DNA of 64,000 nt from Brevundimonas basaltis (lineage in GTDB: Bacteria > Pseudomonadota > Alphaproteobacteria > Caulobacterales > Caulobacteraceae), in NCBI RefSeq assembly GCF_014202075.1, contig NZ_JACHFZ010000002.1, positions 124,001 to 188,000 of the forward strand, given 5' to 3'. Of this stretch, positions 26,805 through 39,222 are shown piece after piece. Position 1 is the first letter of the stretch, and each line of letters opens with the position of its first letter. Below the pieces are notes generated by a model, which was given only the letters and a program-made list of their open reading frames with translations, did no database searches and was not told where the DNA came from. The translations under genes were made by a program, and so were the position numbers.

Positions 26805-26881
26805 GATGACCTCTAGTCCTCCCCCACAGGGGGACGGGAACCATGCGAAGCATGGTGGATGGGGCGCTCGACGACAAGCGG

Positions 26882-27211
26882 TCAGGCCGCCGTCCCGTCC
26901 GGCGCCAGCCGGAACAGCACCAGCCCCGCAACGACCAGCAACGCCGCCGCCACCCGCATCGGGCTCAGATGCTCCTGCAGGAACACCACCCCGACCACGA
27001 AGGCCCCGACCGCCCCGATCCCGGTCCACACCACATAGGCGGTGCCCATCGGCATCGACTTCATCGCCAGCGACAGCAGGCCGAAGCTGACGGCCATGAA
27101 ACCCAGCGTCGCCACGCTCGGCCACAGCCGGGTGAAGCCCATGGATTGCTTCATGAAATAGGCCCAGACGATTTCCAGCAGTCCGGCGATGATCAGATAC
27201 GTCCAGGCCAT
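26882..27211 (-). CDS. gdx: SMR-family guanidinium exporter (SugE/Gdx type)
   Basis: A 109-residue, four-helix small multidrug resistance protein. Glu13 in AGLLEIVWAYFMK is the proton/substrate carboxylate. GTAYVVWTGIGAVGAFVVG matches SugE/Gdx rather than EmrE. Gdx proteins are guanidinium/H+ antiporters that work as antiparallel dimers. A good ribosome site (GAGGAGG) precedes the ATG. Upstream lies a leader with two ACGG-loop hairpins, a possible guanidine-II riboswitch, which would agree with the predicted substrate. Confidence 0.88.
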   Translation of the reverse strand: MAWTYLIIAGLLEIVWAYFMKQSMGFTRLWPSVATLGFMAVSFGLLSLAMKSMPMGTAYVVWTGIGAVGAFVVGVVFLQEHLSPMRVAAALLVVAGLVLFRLAPDGTAA

Positions 27212-27234
27212 CGGTCGGCCCTCCTCGCAAAGGG

Positions 27235-27329
27235 CCGGGCCGTCCCGGACTTGGTCCCGCCTTGCGGGAGCGAGGACGTGGCCTCGTCTTGCCAGGGCTA
27301 TCTAGAGGCTCCCGCCGTCGGGTCAAGCC
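27235..27329 (-). promoter_or_regulatory. possible guanidine-II (mini-ykkC)-like leader of gdx
   Basis: On the minus strand, hairpin 1 is CCCG-ACGG-CGGG (27322-27311), extended by GGCT/AGCC with a 3-nt bulge. Hairpin 2 is CCGGG-ACGG-CCCGG (27248-27235). Guanidine-II riboswitches consist of two hairpins with ACGR loops upstream of gdx/sugE genes. The linker here (about 62 nt, with its own hairpin) is longer than usual. Hairpin 1 lies in the former coding tail of the metallophosphoesterase. Not confirmed. Confidence 0.4.
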
Positions 27330-27459
27330 GGACGGACGCGGCTCTCAGAGTCACCACCACGATTTCCGGCGGCGCCCGGAAGCGCACGGGCAGGATCGAG
27401 ACTCCGACCCCGCCGGTGACGAACAGCTTGCGGCCGCCCTCGTCGTAAAGGCCGCACGG
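27298..27459 (-). pseudogene. severed C-terminal tail of the metallophosphoesterase
   Basis: Directly after the TAG at 27462-27460 the same frame stays open for 53 codons to a TAG at 27300-27298. It encodes PCGLYDEGGRKLFVTGGVGV and then SILPVRFRAPPEIVVVTLR. This is the usual C-terminal end of YkuE/YaeI-type metallophosphoesterases (CGLY..GGR.LFV..G.G.S.LP.R...PPEI). It has no start codon of its own and is probably untranslated, unless the amber codon is read through. Confidence 0.8.
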
Positions 27460-28284
27460 CTAGCGTTCCGAAGCCTCCGACGCATGCACCAGCCGCCCGA
27501 TGACCGGCAGGTTCACCTGGCCGCAGTGGGTGTGGCCGGCCAGGGTCAGGGCCACCCGCTCAGGCACGTCGCGAAACGGATCGGGCCAATGGGTCAGGAG
27601 GATCACCGGCGCCGCGTCCGTGACCTCGCCCAGCGTCGCGCCCACGCGCGGCCCCTCGCGCGGCGAATGCATGTCAGCCAGGCCCGCGAGCCAGAAGGCC
27701 CCTTCAGGCCGCGCCACCCGCGCCGCGCGGTTGTCGAGCACCGTCGCGCCCGCCCGGTCGAGCGCGGCGGCGATGGCGGCGTCGTCGAACCAGGAGCCGT
27801 GATTGCCGAGCACACCCCAGGTTCCCAGCGGGCTCGACAGGCCCCGGAACGCCTCGACGCCCCGCAGGATCTCCGATGTCTCCGGCGCCGCGCGGAGGCC
27901 GGCCGGCTCGTGGCCGCCGGCGTAGTCGCCCAGCAGCACGACGACATCCGGACGCTCGGCGTTCATCCGCGCCACCAGCCGCTCGATCCGGGCCACGTCG
28001 GTGTGCGGGGCGGCGACATGGGTGTCCGAGATGATCCCGATGCGCAGCGGCGGACCCCGCCAGGTCGCGCTCTCGACCGTCACATGCCGCACCGTCAGGG
28101 TCGACGGCTCGACCATGAAGGCCCAGACGCCGAGCATCCAGCCGAGGGCCACGACGGCCGCGACGCTCGAGGCAAGAAAAATCCGGCGGCCGCGCAGCAG
28201 CCGCCGGACCAGAAAGAAACACAGGACGGGGCCGAGGACGGCTCCGATCCAGGCCAGCACCATGACGGCGTCAGGCCCGCTCAT
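27460..28284 (-). CDS. metallophosphoesterase, truncated by an in-frame amber codon
   Basis: A 274-residue membrane-anchored calcineurin-like phosphoesterase. Two N-terminal TM helices (about residues 8-28 and 37-57) are followed by the catalytic domain. Metal-binding motifs are IGIISDTHVAAPH, LLGDYAGG, GVLGNHGSW, LLTHWPDPF and LAGHTHCGQVNLP. All catalytic residues are kept. The frame then stops at TAG after HASEASER, while the conserved C-terminal segment continues in frame downstream. A Tyr (TAC) to TAG change is the simplest cause. Whether the shortened protein works is unknown. It lies just after atpC on the same strand. Confidence 0.8.
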   Translation of the reverse strand: MSGPDAVMVLAWIGAVLGPVLCFFLVRRLLRGRRIFLASSVAAVVALGWMLGVWAFMVEPSTLTVRHVTVESATWRGPPLRIGIISDTHVAAPHTDVARIERLVARMNAERPDVVVLLGDYAGGHEPAGLRAAPETSEILRGVEAFRGLSSPLGTWGVLGNHGSWFDDAAIAAALDRAGATVLDNRAARVARPEGAFWLAGLADMHSPREGPRVGATLGEVTDAAPVILLTHWPDPFRDVPERVALTLAGHTHCGQVNLPVIGRLVHASEASER

Positions 28285-28291
28285 GGGCGGA

Positions 28292-28561
28292 TCAGGCCGC
28301 CGCCACTTCCGAGGCCTGTTCGGCCAGGATGGTCAGGCCCGCCGGGGTGACGTCGGCGAAGCCGCCGTGCACCTCGAACTGGCGGCGCGAACCGCCATCG
28401 ATGACCGTGACCACGCCTTCGCGCAGGGCGGTCATGAACGGCGCGTGGTCGGCCAGCACGCCGAAGTCGCCCTCGACGCCGGGCGCGTCGACCTGGTCCA
28501 CGAGGCCCGCGAAGATCTCGCGCTCGGGCGACACCAGCGAGAAGCTGAGTTTGCCGGCCAT
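28292..28561 (-). CDS. atpC: F1 ATP synthase epsilon subunit (short form)
   Basis: An 89-residue epsilon subunit: LSFSLVSPEREIFAGLVDQV, GDFGVLADHAPFMTALREG and FEVHGGFADVTPAGLTILAE make up the N-terminal beta-sandwich. The C-terminal two-helix domain of about 50 residues found in E. coli epsilon is absent. Inhibition by an extended epsilon helix is therefore not possible; in alphaproteobacteria the zeta subunit is known to take that role. It is the last gene of atpHAGDC, 2 bp after atpD. Confidence 0.95.
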   Translation of the reverse strand: MAGKLSFSLVSPEREIFAGLVDQVDAPGVEGDFGVLADHAPFMTALREGVVTVIDGGSRRQFEVHGGFADVTPAGLTILAEQASEVAAA

Positions 28562-28563
28562 GC

Positions 28564-31039
<2,476 letters not shown>

Positions 31040-31073
31040 CCGGCGCTACTCTCGCTTCTCGGTCAGTTCAGGC

Positions 31074-32645
<1,572 letters not shown>

Positions 32646-32678
32646 TCAGGCCCGTTGCATTCTTTGTGGTCAGCGCGC

Positions 32679-33233
32679 TTACGCGCGCTTCAGTGCGAAC
32701 TTCATCTGGTCGAGCTTGGTCTTCAGCGAGGCGTCGAACAGCTTCGACCCCACCTTGACCTTGAGGCCGCCCAGGATCGACGGATCGACGCGGGCGGTCA
32801 TTTCCGGGTCCTTGCCCAGCGAGGCGCGCAGGGCGGACTGGATGGATTTCATCTGGGCGTCGCTCAACGGCTGGGCCGAGACAACCTCGGCGGCGACGAC
32901 GCCGGTCTTCTTCGCATACAGCTTCTCGAAGCCGGCGATCACGCCCGGCAGGTCGCCCGAGCGGCCGTTCTGGCCCAGCAGGCCGAAGAAATTCTTCGTC
33001 ACGCCATTGAACTTCGCGGCCTCGGCGATGGCGACCAGACCCTTCTGCTGATCCTCCGAGGCGATCACCGGCGAGGTGGCCAGCCGGCGCAGGTCCGCGC
33101 TGTCCTTCCACGCGGCGCGCAGCGACGCCAGGTCGGCGCGCACGGCGTCCAGAACGCCTGTCTCGTCAGCGAGGTCGAACAGCGCCTGTGCATAGCGCTC
33201 GCCGACTTCCGTCGTCCTGTAATCGTCAGCCAC
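32679..33233 (-). CDS. atpH: F1 ATP synthase delta subunit (OSCP)
   Basis: The 184-residue stalk subunit linking F1 to the b subunits of F0. The N-terminal helical domain starts EVGERYAQALFDLADETG. The C-terminal part has TARVDPSILGGLKVKVGSKLFD, the OSCP signature. The start is GTG at 33233. It is the first gene of atpHAGDC; a candidate sigma-70-type promoter lies about 135-160 bp upstream. Confidence 0.95.
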   Translation of the reverse strand: MADDYRTTEVGERYAQALFDLADETGVLDAVRADLASLRAAWKDSADLRRLATSPVIASEDQQKGLVAIAEAAKFNGVTKNFFGLLGQNGRSGDLPGVIAGFEKLYAKKTGVVAAEVVSAQPLSDAQMKSIQSALRASLGKDPEMTARVDPSILGGLKVKVGSKLFDASLKTKLDQMKFALKRA

Positions 33234-33534
33234 TGTATGGTCCGCGCGGGTTAGCGTTCGGGTTGTCGACCGGCGGCGGGGTGCGCACCGGTCAAAGGCC
33301 TGAAATGCTTGAAGAAAGCACGCCGAAGAAACGTCTCGCGACGCACCCTCCGGCTCAGCCGGGCGCCTGATAGCACCCTAACCCCCCCGCCGCAACCGGG
33401 ACAGGCGGTCGCAAGCGGCTGTTTGGACGGGGTCTGCCTTGTCGCACCGCGACCGCCGACCCAACTCACCGCTTGCGTGGAACGCGGCGCGCCCCTAGCG
33501 ATTTCGGCACAAGCCGCTTCGCTCAGGACGCTCC
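33234..33534. other. intergenic region between divergent atpH and terC
   Basis: These 301 bp hold no convincing gene. On the minus strand TTGCGGC (33395-33389), 14 nt, GCTATCA (33374-33368) resembles the Caulobacter housekeeping consensus (TTGaCgS-N10-14-GCtANAWC) and may drive the atp operon, leaving a leader of about 130 nt. A run of seven C lies in its spacer. A short inverted sequence (GCGGTCGCAAGCGGC) is near 33406-33420. I see no clear promoter for terC. Confidence 0.4.
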
Positions 33535-34344
33535 ATGTTCGACTCCATCATTCCCCTGCTCTCCGACCCGGCCGCCTGGGCCGCGCTGGTCACCCTCGTG
33601 GTGATGGAGGTGGTGCTGGGCATCGACAACCTCATCTTCATCTCGATCCTGTCGAACAAGCTGCCGGAAGAGCACCGGTCGCGCGTGCGCCGCATCGGCA
33701 TCTCGCTGGCCCTGATCATGCGTCTGGCCCTGCTGTCGATGATCGCCTGGATCGTCAGCCTCACCGCGCCGGTATTCACCGTCTTCGACAACGCCTTTTC
33801 CTGGAAGGACATGATCCTGATCGCCGGCGGCCTGTTCCTGGTGTGGAAGGCCACCAAGGAAATCCACCACAGCGTCGATCCCACCCCCAGCGAGGACATG
33901 CTGGAGAAGAACAAGTCCGAGGTGGTCATCTCCAATGTCGGCTCGGCCATCTTCCAGATCATCCTGCTGGACCTGGTATTCTCGATCGACTCCATCCTCA
34001 CCGCGGTGGGCATGACCGATCACCTGCCGATCATGGTCGTGGCGGTTCTGGTCGCCGTCACGGTCATGCTGCTGGCCGCCGACCCGCTGGCCAACTTCAT
34101 CAATGACAATCCGACCGTGGTCATGCTGGCGCTCGGCTTCCTGCTGATGATCGGCATGGTTCTGATCGCCGAAGGGTTCGGCGCCCATGTGCCCAAGGGC
34201 TACATCTACGCCGCCATGGCCTTCTCCGGCGGCGTCGAAGCCCTGAACATGTGGTCGCGGCGCGCCTCGATGCGAAAGGCCGCCGCGCGCGAGGCGGCCC
34301 AGGCCGAGCTGAACCGGCGCGAGACCGCTGAACCCGGAGTGTAA
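33535..34344 (+). CDS. TerC-family integral membrane protein
   Basis: 269 residues with seven or more TM helices. The family metal motifs are [20 protein letters not shown] near TM1-2 and [15 protein letters not shown] in the middle; both carry the membrane-embedded Asp residues. TerC/Alx relatives handle manganese and other metals or protect membranes during protein export; here the substrate is not known. The C-terminal tail is basic and helical. No operon partner: the atp operon is divergent and priA convergent. Confidence 0.9.
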   Translation: MFDSIIPLLSDPAAWAALVTLVVMEVVLGIDNLIFISILSNKLPEEHRSRVRRIGISLALIMRLALLSMIAWIVSLTAPVFTVFDNAFSWKDMILIAGGLFLVWKATKEIHHSVDPTPSEDMLEKNKSEVVISNVGSAIFQIILLDLVFSIDSILTAVGMTDHLPIMVVAVLVAVTVMLLAADPLANFINDNPTVVMLALGFLLMIGMVLIAEGFGAHVPKGYIYAAMAFSGGVEALNMWSRRASMRKAAAREAAQAELNRRETAEPGV

Positions 34345-34562
34345 CGGTCGGCCCCCTGCGGACGCGGCGCCCGTGCCGCTGCGCTGGCAATCCGCGAAAT
34401 TATAGTCGGGTTCAGCGGAAAACATCCCGTGTTTCCAGTCGGATCACCGATTCCAGATCCCATCTTCCATCCGGATAAGCCAGCGGGCGCATACTGCCGA
34501 GGTGTTTCGCCGCCGGTCTTTGACAACCGAACCTCTGACCGCCGCCCCAGGCGTGTCGCCAA

Positions 34563-34589
34563 TGCGACTCCTGCGACTCCTGCGACTCA
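34563..34589. repeat. 9-bp tandem repeat, three units
   Basis: TGCGACTCC, TGCGACTCC, TGCGACTCA in tandem, then TTTTTT (34590-34595). It lies 33 bp beyond the end of priA in the terC-priA convergent gap (34345-34622), where nothing else is evident. It could be a slippage site. Confidence 0.7.
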
Positions 34590-34622
34590 TTTTTTCGCGT
34601 TTCACCGGCGCGCCGAGGCCGC

Positions 34623-36785
34623 TTACAGAAAGCTGTACGGATCCACGTCCACGTTCAGCCGTACGCTGGCCGGGATCTTCACCCGCGCCAGCCAGGCCCG
34701 CAAGAAGCCCTGAAGATCGACGTCCCGGTCGGCCCGGACCAGCAGCCGCTTGCGCCGCCGCCCGCGCACCAGCGCCAGCGGCGCGTCGGCCGGGCCATAG
34801 ACCTCCAGCCGCTCGGCGTTGGGGATCGAGCCGGCCAGTTCGCGGGCGACCTTGTCCACCGCCGCCGCGTTCTCGCCCGACAGGATCAGCGCCGCCAGCC
34901 GTCCGTACGGCGGCAGCGATGCCGCCTCCCGCTCCGCCATCTCGGCCTCGACGAAGGCGTCGCGGTCGCCCGCCGCCAGCGCCATCAGCACCGGATGCTC
35001 CGGCGTCCAGGTCTGCAGCACGGCCCGCCCCGGCTTGTCCGCCCGCCCGGCCCGGCCGGTCGCCTGGGTCAGCAGCTGGAAGGTCCGCTCGGCCGCCCGC
35101 AGGTCGCCGCCCCTCAGACCCAGGTCGGCGTCGACCACCCCCACCAACGTCAGGTGCGGGAAGTTGTGGCCCTTGGCGGCGGCCTGGGTCGCCACCAGAA
35201 TATCGATCCCGCCCTCGGCCATGGTCTGGATCAGCGCCCGCGCCGACTTGCCGTCCGGCGCGGTGTCCGAGCTGAACACCGCCGTCCGCGCCTCGGGGAA
35301 CAGCTGGCGCACCTCCTCCTCGACCCGCTCGACCCCCGGCCCGACCGAAACCAGCGAGTCCTCCGCCCCGCACGACGGACACAGCTTGGGCCGGACCATC
35401 GAAAAGCCGGTCAGATGGCAGACCAGCCGCCCGGTGTAGCGATGCTCGACCAGCCAGCTGTCCGTGTCCGGCGCCGTCATCCGGTGCCCGCAGGCCCGGC
35501 ACAGCACCACCGGCGCATAGCCCCGCCGGTTGAGAAACAGCAGGGTCTGCTCGCCCCGCGCCAGCGTTTCTCCGATGGCCTCCCTCAACGGCTGCGACAG
35601 CCAGGTCTGCGGATCGGGCGGGGCCTGCCTCAGGTCCAGCAGCGAAATCTGCGGCAGCACCGCCGCCCCGTGCCGCGCCGCCAGCTTGAGCCAGCCGTAG
35701 CGGCCCTGATGGGCGTTCCACAGCGTCTCCAGCGACGGCGTGGCCGAGGCCAGCACCACCGTCGCCGCCTCGATCCGGCCCCGCGCCACCGCCAGGTCGC
35801 GCCCGTGATAGACCAGCCCCTCCTCCTGTTTGAACGAGCCGTCGTGCTCCTCGTCCACCACCAGCAGGCGCAGGTTCACAAAGGGCAGGAACAGCGCCGA
35901 CCGCGCCCCGACCACGATGTTGCACCGCCCCGCCTGCACCGCCTCCCAGACCTGCCGCCGCTTCGGCGGCGCGACTCCCGAATGCCATTCCGCCGGGGCC
36001 GCGCCGAACCGCGCCGCGATCCGCTCGATCAGCGCCTGGGTCAGGGCGATCTCGGGCAGCAGGATCAGCACCTGCGCCGCCGGATCGGTCTTCAGCGTCC
36101 GCGCCGCCGCCTCCAGATAGGCCTCGGTCTTGCCCGATCCCGTGACCCCGTCCAGCAGGAAGGGCGCGAACCCGCCCCCGGTCACGGCCTCCGCAATGGC
36201 GTCCGCCGCCGCCGCCTGGTCCGGATTCAGGCTGGCCGGCGCATGATCGGGGTCCGGCGGGTCGAAGGCCGCCACCGCCTCGATCTCGACGACCTCCAGC
36301 ACCCCCTCGTCGACCAATCCCTTGACCACCCCCGACGACACCCCCGCCGCCCGCGCCAGATCCGGGCCGGGCATGGAGCGCGGACCCAGGGCCTCCAGAA
36401 CCGCCGCCCGGGCCGCCGTCAGCTTGGCGGGCGACCGCTCTCCGACCCGCCGCACCCGCCGCTCCGGCCGGGGCCGCGGCGCCCGCAGTCCCTTCAGCGC
36501 CGCCGCCGCCATCTCCCCCGGCGCGCTCAGCGTCCAGCGCGCCGCCCATTCCACGAAGTCCACCGTGCGTTCCGGCAGCCGTGGATCGTCCAGAACCTGC
36601 TCGACCGCCTTCAGCCGCCGGTTCGAGCCCGTCGTCTCCCGGACCTCGGCGACCACGCCCCGGATCAGCCTCGGCCCCAGCGGCACGGCCACCTGATCGC
36701 CCCGCGCCAGCGCCACCGCCTCGGGGACCTCATAGTCGAACGCCTCCGGCACCGGCAGCGGTATGAGAACGCTGGCGACTTTCAT
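34623..36785 (-). CDS. priA: primosomal protein PriA (replication restart helicase)
   Basis: 720 residues. The N-terminal DNA-binding domain opens [18 protein letters not shown]. The helicase core has Walker [13 protein letters not shown] (about residue 220), [14 protein letters not shown] (DEAH box), [10 protein letters not shown] and [16 protein letters not shown]. The zinc region keeps CRAC and CPSC, but the inner site is degenerate: APDTDSW replaces the usual Cys pair and CHLTGF replaces CHxCG, so only one of two zinc ions should bind. I chose the internal ATG at 36785 (family N terminus) over 36839. Confidence 0.94.
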   Translation of the reverse strand: MKVASVLIPLPVPEAFDYEVPEAVALARGDQVAVPLGPRLIRGVVAEVRETTGSNRRLKAVEQVLDDPRLPERTVDFVEWAARWTLSAPGEMAAAALKGLRAPRPRPERRVRRVGERSPAKLTAARAAVLEALGPRSMPGPDLARAAGVSSGVVKGLVDEGVLEVVEIEAVAAFDPPDPDHAPASLNPDQAAAADAIAEAVTGGGFAPFLLDGVTGSGKTEAYLEAAARTLKTDPAAQVLILLPEIALTQALIERIAARFGAAPAEWHSGVAPPKRRQVWEAVQAGRCNIVVGARSALFLPFVNLRLLVVDEEHDGSFKQEEGLVYHGRDLAVARGRIEAATVVLASATPSLETLWNAHQGRYGWLKLAARHGAAVLPQISLLDLRQAPPDPQTWLSQPLREAIGETLARGEQTLLFLNRRGYAPVVLCRACGHRMTAPDTDSWLVEHRYTGRLVCHLTGFSMVRPKLCPSCGAEDSLVSVGPGVERVEEEVRQLFPEARTAVFSSDTAPDGKSARALIQTMAEGGIDILVATQAAAKGHNFPHLTLVGVVDADLGLRGGDLRAAERTFQLLTQATGRAGRADKPGRAVLQTWTPEHPVLMALAAGDRDAFVEAEMAEREAASLPPYGRLAALILSGENAAAVDKVARELAGSIPNAERLEVYGPADAPLALVRGRRRKRLLVRADRDVDLQGFLRAWLARVKIPASVRLNVDVDPYSFL

Positions 36786-36904
36786 TCCGCGTCTCCTCCC
36801 CCTTCCGAAGAAATGAGGAGGGGGACCATCCGGAGCCACAGGCGAAGGATGGTGGAGGGGTTAGGGGCTCGCGCTCTGGCGCTCATGGCGTTAAGACCCC
36901 CGCC

Positions 36905-37558
36905 ATGAAACTCTTCCTCGACACCGCCGACGTCGCCGTCATCAAGGACATGCTGCCCACCGGAATGGTGGACGGCGTGACCACCAATCCCTCGCTGATC
37001 GCCAAATCCGGTCGCAACATCGCCGAGGTCATTGCCGAGATTTGCGCCCTCGTCGAGGGTCCCATCTCCGCCGAGGCCGTGGCGACCGACTTCGAGACCA
37101 TGGTCAAGGAAGGCGACAAGCTCGCCGCCATCGCGCCGAACGTCGTCGTCAAGCTGCCCCTGACCTGGGACGGCCTGCGCGCCACCCGCGCCTTCGCCGA
37201 CAAGGGCATCAAGACCAACGTCACCCTGTGCTTCTCCGCCGCCCAGGCCATGCTGGCCGCCAAGGCCGGCGCCACCTTCGTGTCGCCCTTCGTCGGCCGG
37301 CTCGAGGATCACGGCGCCGACGGCATCGGCCTGCTGGAGGAGATCCGGGTGCTCTACGACACCCACGATTTCGCCACCGAAATCCTCGCCGCCAGCCTCC
37401 GCAACCCCGGCCACGTCTCGGCCGCGGCCGTCGCCGGCGCCGACGCCGCCACCCTCCCGGCCGACACTTTCAAGGCCTTGGTCAAACACCCGTTAACCGA
37501 CAAGGGGCTTGATGCCTTCCTGGCGGACTGGGGCAAGACCGGCCAGTCCATTCTCTGA
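36905..37558 (+). CDS. transaldolase-like aldolase (TalC/FSA family)
   Basis: A 217-residue TIM-barrel of the short transaldolase/fructose-6-phosphate aldolase group. [24 protein letters not shown], the Schiff-base Lys in [35 protein letters not shown] and [12 protein letters not shown] are clear. Annotated members act as transaldolase in the pentose phosphate pathway; FSA activity cannot be excluded. It is divergent from priA by 119 bp, and DUF484 follows 21 bp after. Confidence 0.92.
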   Translation: MKLFLDTADVAVIKDMLPTGMVDGVTTNPSLIAKSGRNIAEVIAEICALVEGPISAEAVATDFETMVKEGDKLAAIAPNVVVKLPLTWDGLRATRAFADKGIKTNVTLCFSAAQAMLAAKAGATFVSPFVGRLEDHGADGIGLLEEIRVLYDTHDFATEILAASLRNPGHVSAAAVAGADAATLPADTFKALVKHPLTDKGLDAFLADWGKTGQSIL

Positions 37559-37579
37559 TGACGCCTCGAGGAGAGGTCT

Positions 37580-38281
37580 GTGAGCGTATCGCCTGACCTC
37601 TCCGCCGATGACGCCGGGCCTCACTGGCCCGAAATCCGCGCCTGGCTGCAGGCCAATCCCCAGACCCTGCTCGACGACCGCTCCCTGCTCGAGGAGATCG
37701 GGCTCAAGCCGCACGGTCGCAACGTCGTCGAATTCGGCCGCGCCGCCCTGACCCGGCTGGAAGCGGCCGCCGAGCGCGAAGCCGACGCCCGCAAACGCAT
37801 CGAGGCCGTCGCGCGCGCCAATTTCGCCGCCCAGACCCAGACCCATGTCGCGGCGCTGGACCTGATGGAGGCGCGCAACCCCTCCGATCTCGCCCGCCGC
37901 CTCGACGGCGTGTCGCAGGGCCGCTTCGGCCTCGCCGGCGCCGTCATCGCGCTGGAGAAGCCTGGCGCCGTGCCGTTCGGCTGGAAATCGCTCGAAGCCG
38001 GCGGCATCGACGGTCTGCTCGGCGAGCACGGCCTGACCTGGCTGGGCCCCAATTTCGACGGCCTCAACCTGTTCGGAGCGACGGAGGATGAGGTGAAGTC
38101 CGTCGCCTTAATCCGCATGACGCCGGTCTTCCCCGGCGACGAGCCCGGCCCCCGGCCCGCCCTCTGCGCCTTCGCCTCGCCCGAGCCGGACGGCTTCACC
38201 CCCAATATGGGCTGCGAACTGGTGGCCTTCATCGCCCGGGTCGTCGAACGCACGGCCGAACGATGGCCCATCCTCAGCTGA
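37580..38281 (+). CDS. DUF484 family protein
   Basis: A 233-residue DUF484 protein starting at GTG. The N-terminal helical part (WPEIRAWLQANPQTLLDDRS, then LLEEIGLKPHGRNVVEFGRAAL) is followed by a coiled coil and a GAF-like C-terminal domain. Function is unknown, but the gene is commonly placed just before xerC, as here, where the two overlap by 19 bp. That points to joint translation and perhaps a role in chromosome dimer handling. Confidence 0.9.
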   Translation: MSVSPDLSADDAGPHWPEIRAWLQANPQTLLDDRSLLEEIGLKPHGRNVVEFGRAALTRLEAAAEREADARKRIEAVARANFAAQTQTHVAALDLMEARNPSDLARRLDGVSQGRFGLAGAVIALEKPGAVPFGWKSLEAGGIDGLLGEHGLTWLGPNFDGLNLFGATEDEVKSVALIRMTPVFPGDEPGPRPALCAFASPEPDGFTPNMGCELVAFIARVVERTAERWPILS

Positions 38282-39192
38282 GCGCGGAACAGGCGCTGGC
38301 CGCCTGGCTGAAGCATCTGGCCCACGAGCGCCGCCTGTCGCCCCGCACGCTGGAAGCCTATGGCCATATCGGCCGCCAGTATCTCGCCTTCCTCCAGCGC
38401 CACCGGGGCGAGACCCCCGATATGGAGTCGCTGGGAACCGTTACCCCGGCCGAACTCCGCGCCCATCTGGCGGAGCGCCGCTCCGGCGACCGCCCGCTAA
38501 GCGCCCGCTCGATCAGCCAGACCCTGTCGGCGATCCGCACCTTCCACGCCTTCCTCGACCGCCGCTGCGGCGTACCCGCCCCCCAGCTCGCCCTGGTCCG
38601 CGGCCCGCGGGTCAAGCCCTCCCTGCCCCGTCCCGTCAGCGAGGATCAGGCCCGCGGCCTGATGCAGGAACCGGAGACCGACCCCGACGCCGCGCCCTGG
38701 GAGGTCGCCCGCGACCGCGCCGTCCTGACCCTGCTCTACGGCTGCGGCCTGCGCATCTCCGAGGGCCTGTCCCTGACCCGCGCCGACACTCCCCTGCCCG
38801 AGACCCTGCGCATCACAGGCAAGGGCGGCAAGACCCGACTGGTCCCCGTCCTGCCCGCCGTCCGTCAGGCCATCGACGCCTACCTCGCCCTCCAGCCCTT
38901 CCCGTTGGCCTCCGGCGACGCCCTGTTCCGCGCCCGCCGCGGCGGCCCGCTCAGCCCGCGCCACGTCCAGGCTACGGTCCAGCGCCTGCGCTCCAGGCTC
39001 GGACTGCCTGCCAGCGCCACGCCCCACGCCCTCCGCCACAGCTTCGCCACCCACCTGCTGGGGGCCGGGGCAGACCTGCGGTCGATCCAGGAACTGCTGG
39101 GTCACGCCAGCCTTTCGACGACCCAGAAATACACCGCCGTCGACGCCGCCCGCCTGCTCGACGCCTATGCATCGGCGCATCCCCGGGCCTAG
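38263..39192 (+). CDS. xerC: tyrosine recombinase XerC
   Basis: A 309-residue tyrosine recombinase that resolves chromosome dimers at dif with XerD and FtsK. The N-terminal SAM-like core-binding domain covers about residues 8-105. The catalytic set is visible: Arg in LLYGCGLRISEGLSL, Lys in TGKGGKTRLVP, HALRHSFATHLL, His in LLGHASLSTTQKY and the nucleophilic Tyr of that last motif. It overlaps the DUF484 gene. No dif-like site was identified here. Confidence 0.93.
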   Translation: MAHPQLSAEQALAAWLKHLAHERRLSPRTLEAYGHIGRQYLAFLQRHRGETPDMESLGTVTPAELRAHLAERRSGDRPLSARSISQTLSAIRTFHAFLDRRCGVPAPQLALVRGPRVKPSLPRPVSEDQARGLMQEPETDPDAAPWEVARDRAVLTLLYGCGLRISEGLSLTRADTPLPETLRITGKGGKTRLVPVLPAVRQAIDAYLALQPFPLASGDALFRARRGGPLSPRHVQATVQRLRSRLGLPASATPHALRHSFATHLLGAGADLRSIQELLGHASLSTTQKYTAVDAARLLDAYASAHPRA

Positions 39193-39222
39193 ACTGCCGT
39201 TTCAGAACGCGGGGAGGCGGCT

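Noticed and set aside
38263..39192. XerC as a phage or integron integrase
   Set aside because: The gene overlaps DUF484 in the standard chromosomal order, has normal XerC length and no attachment sites or phage genes are near.
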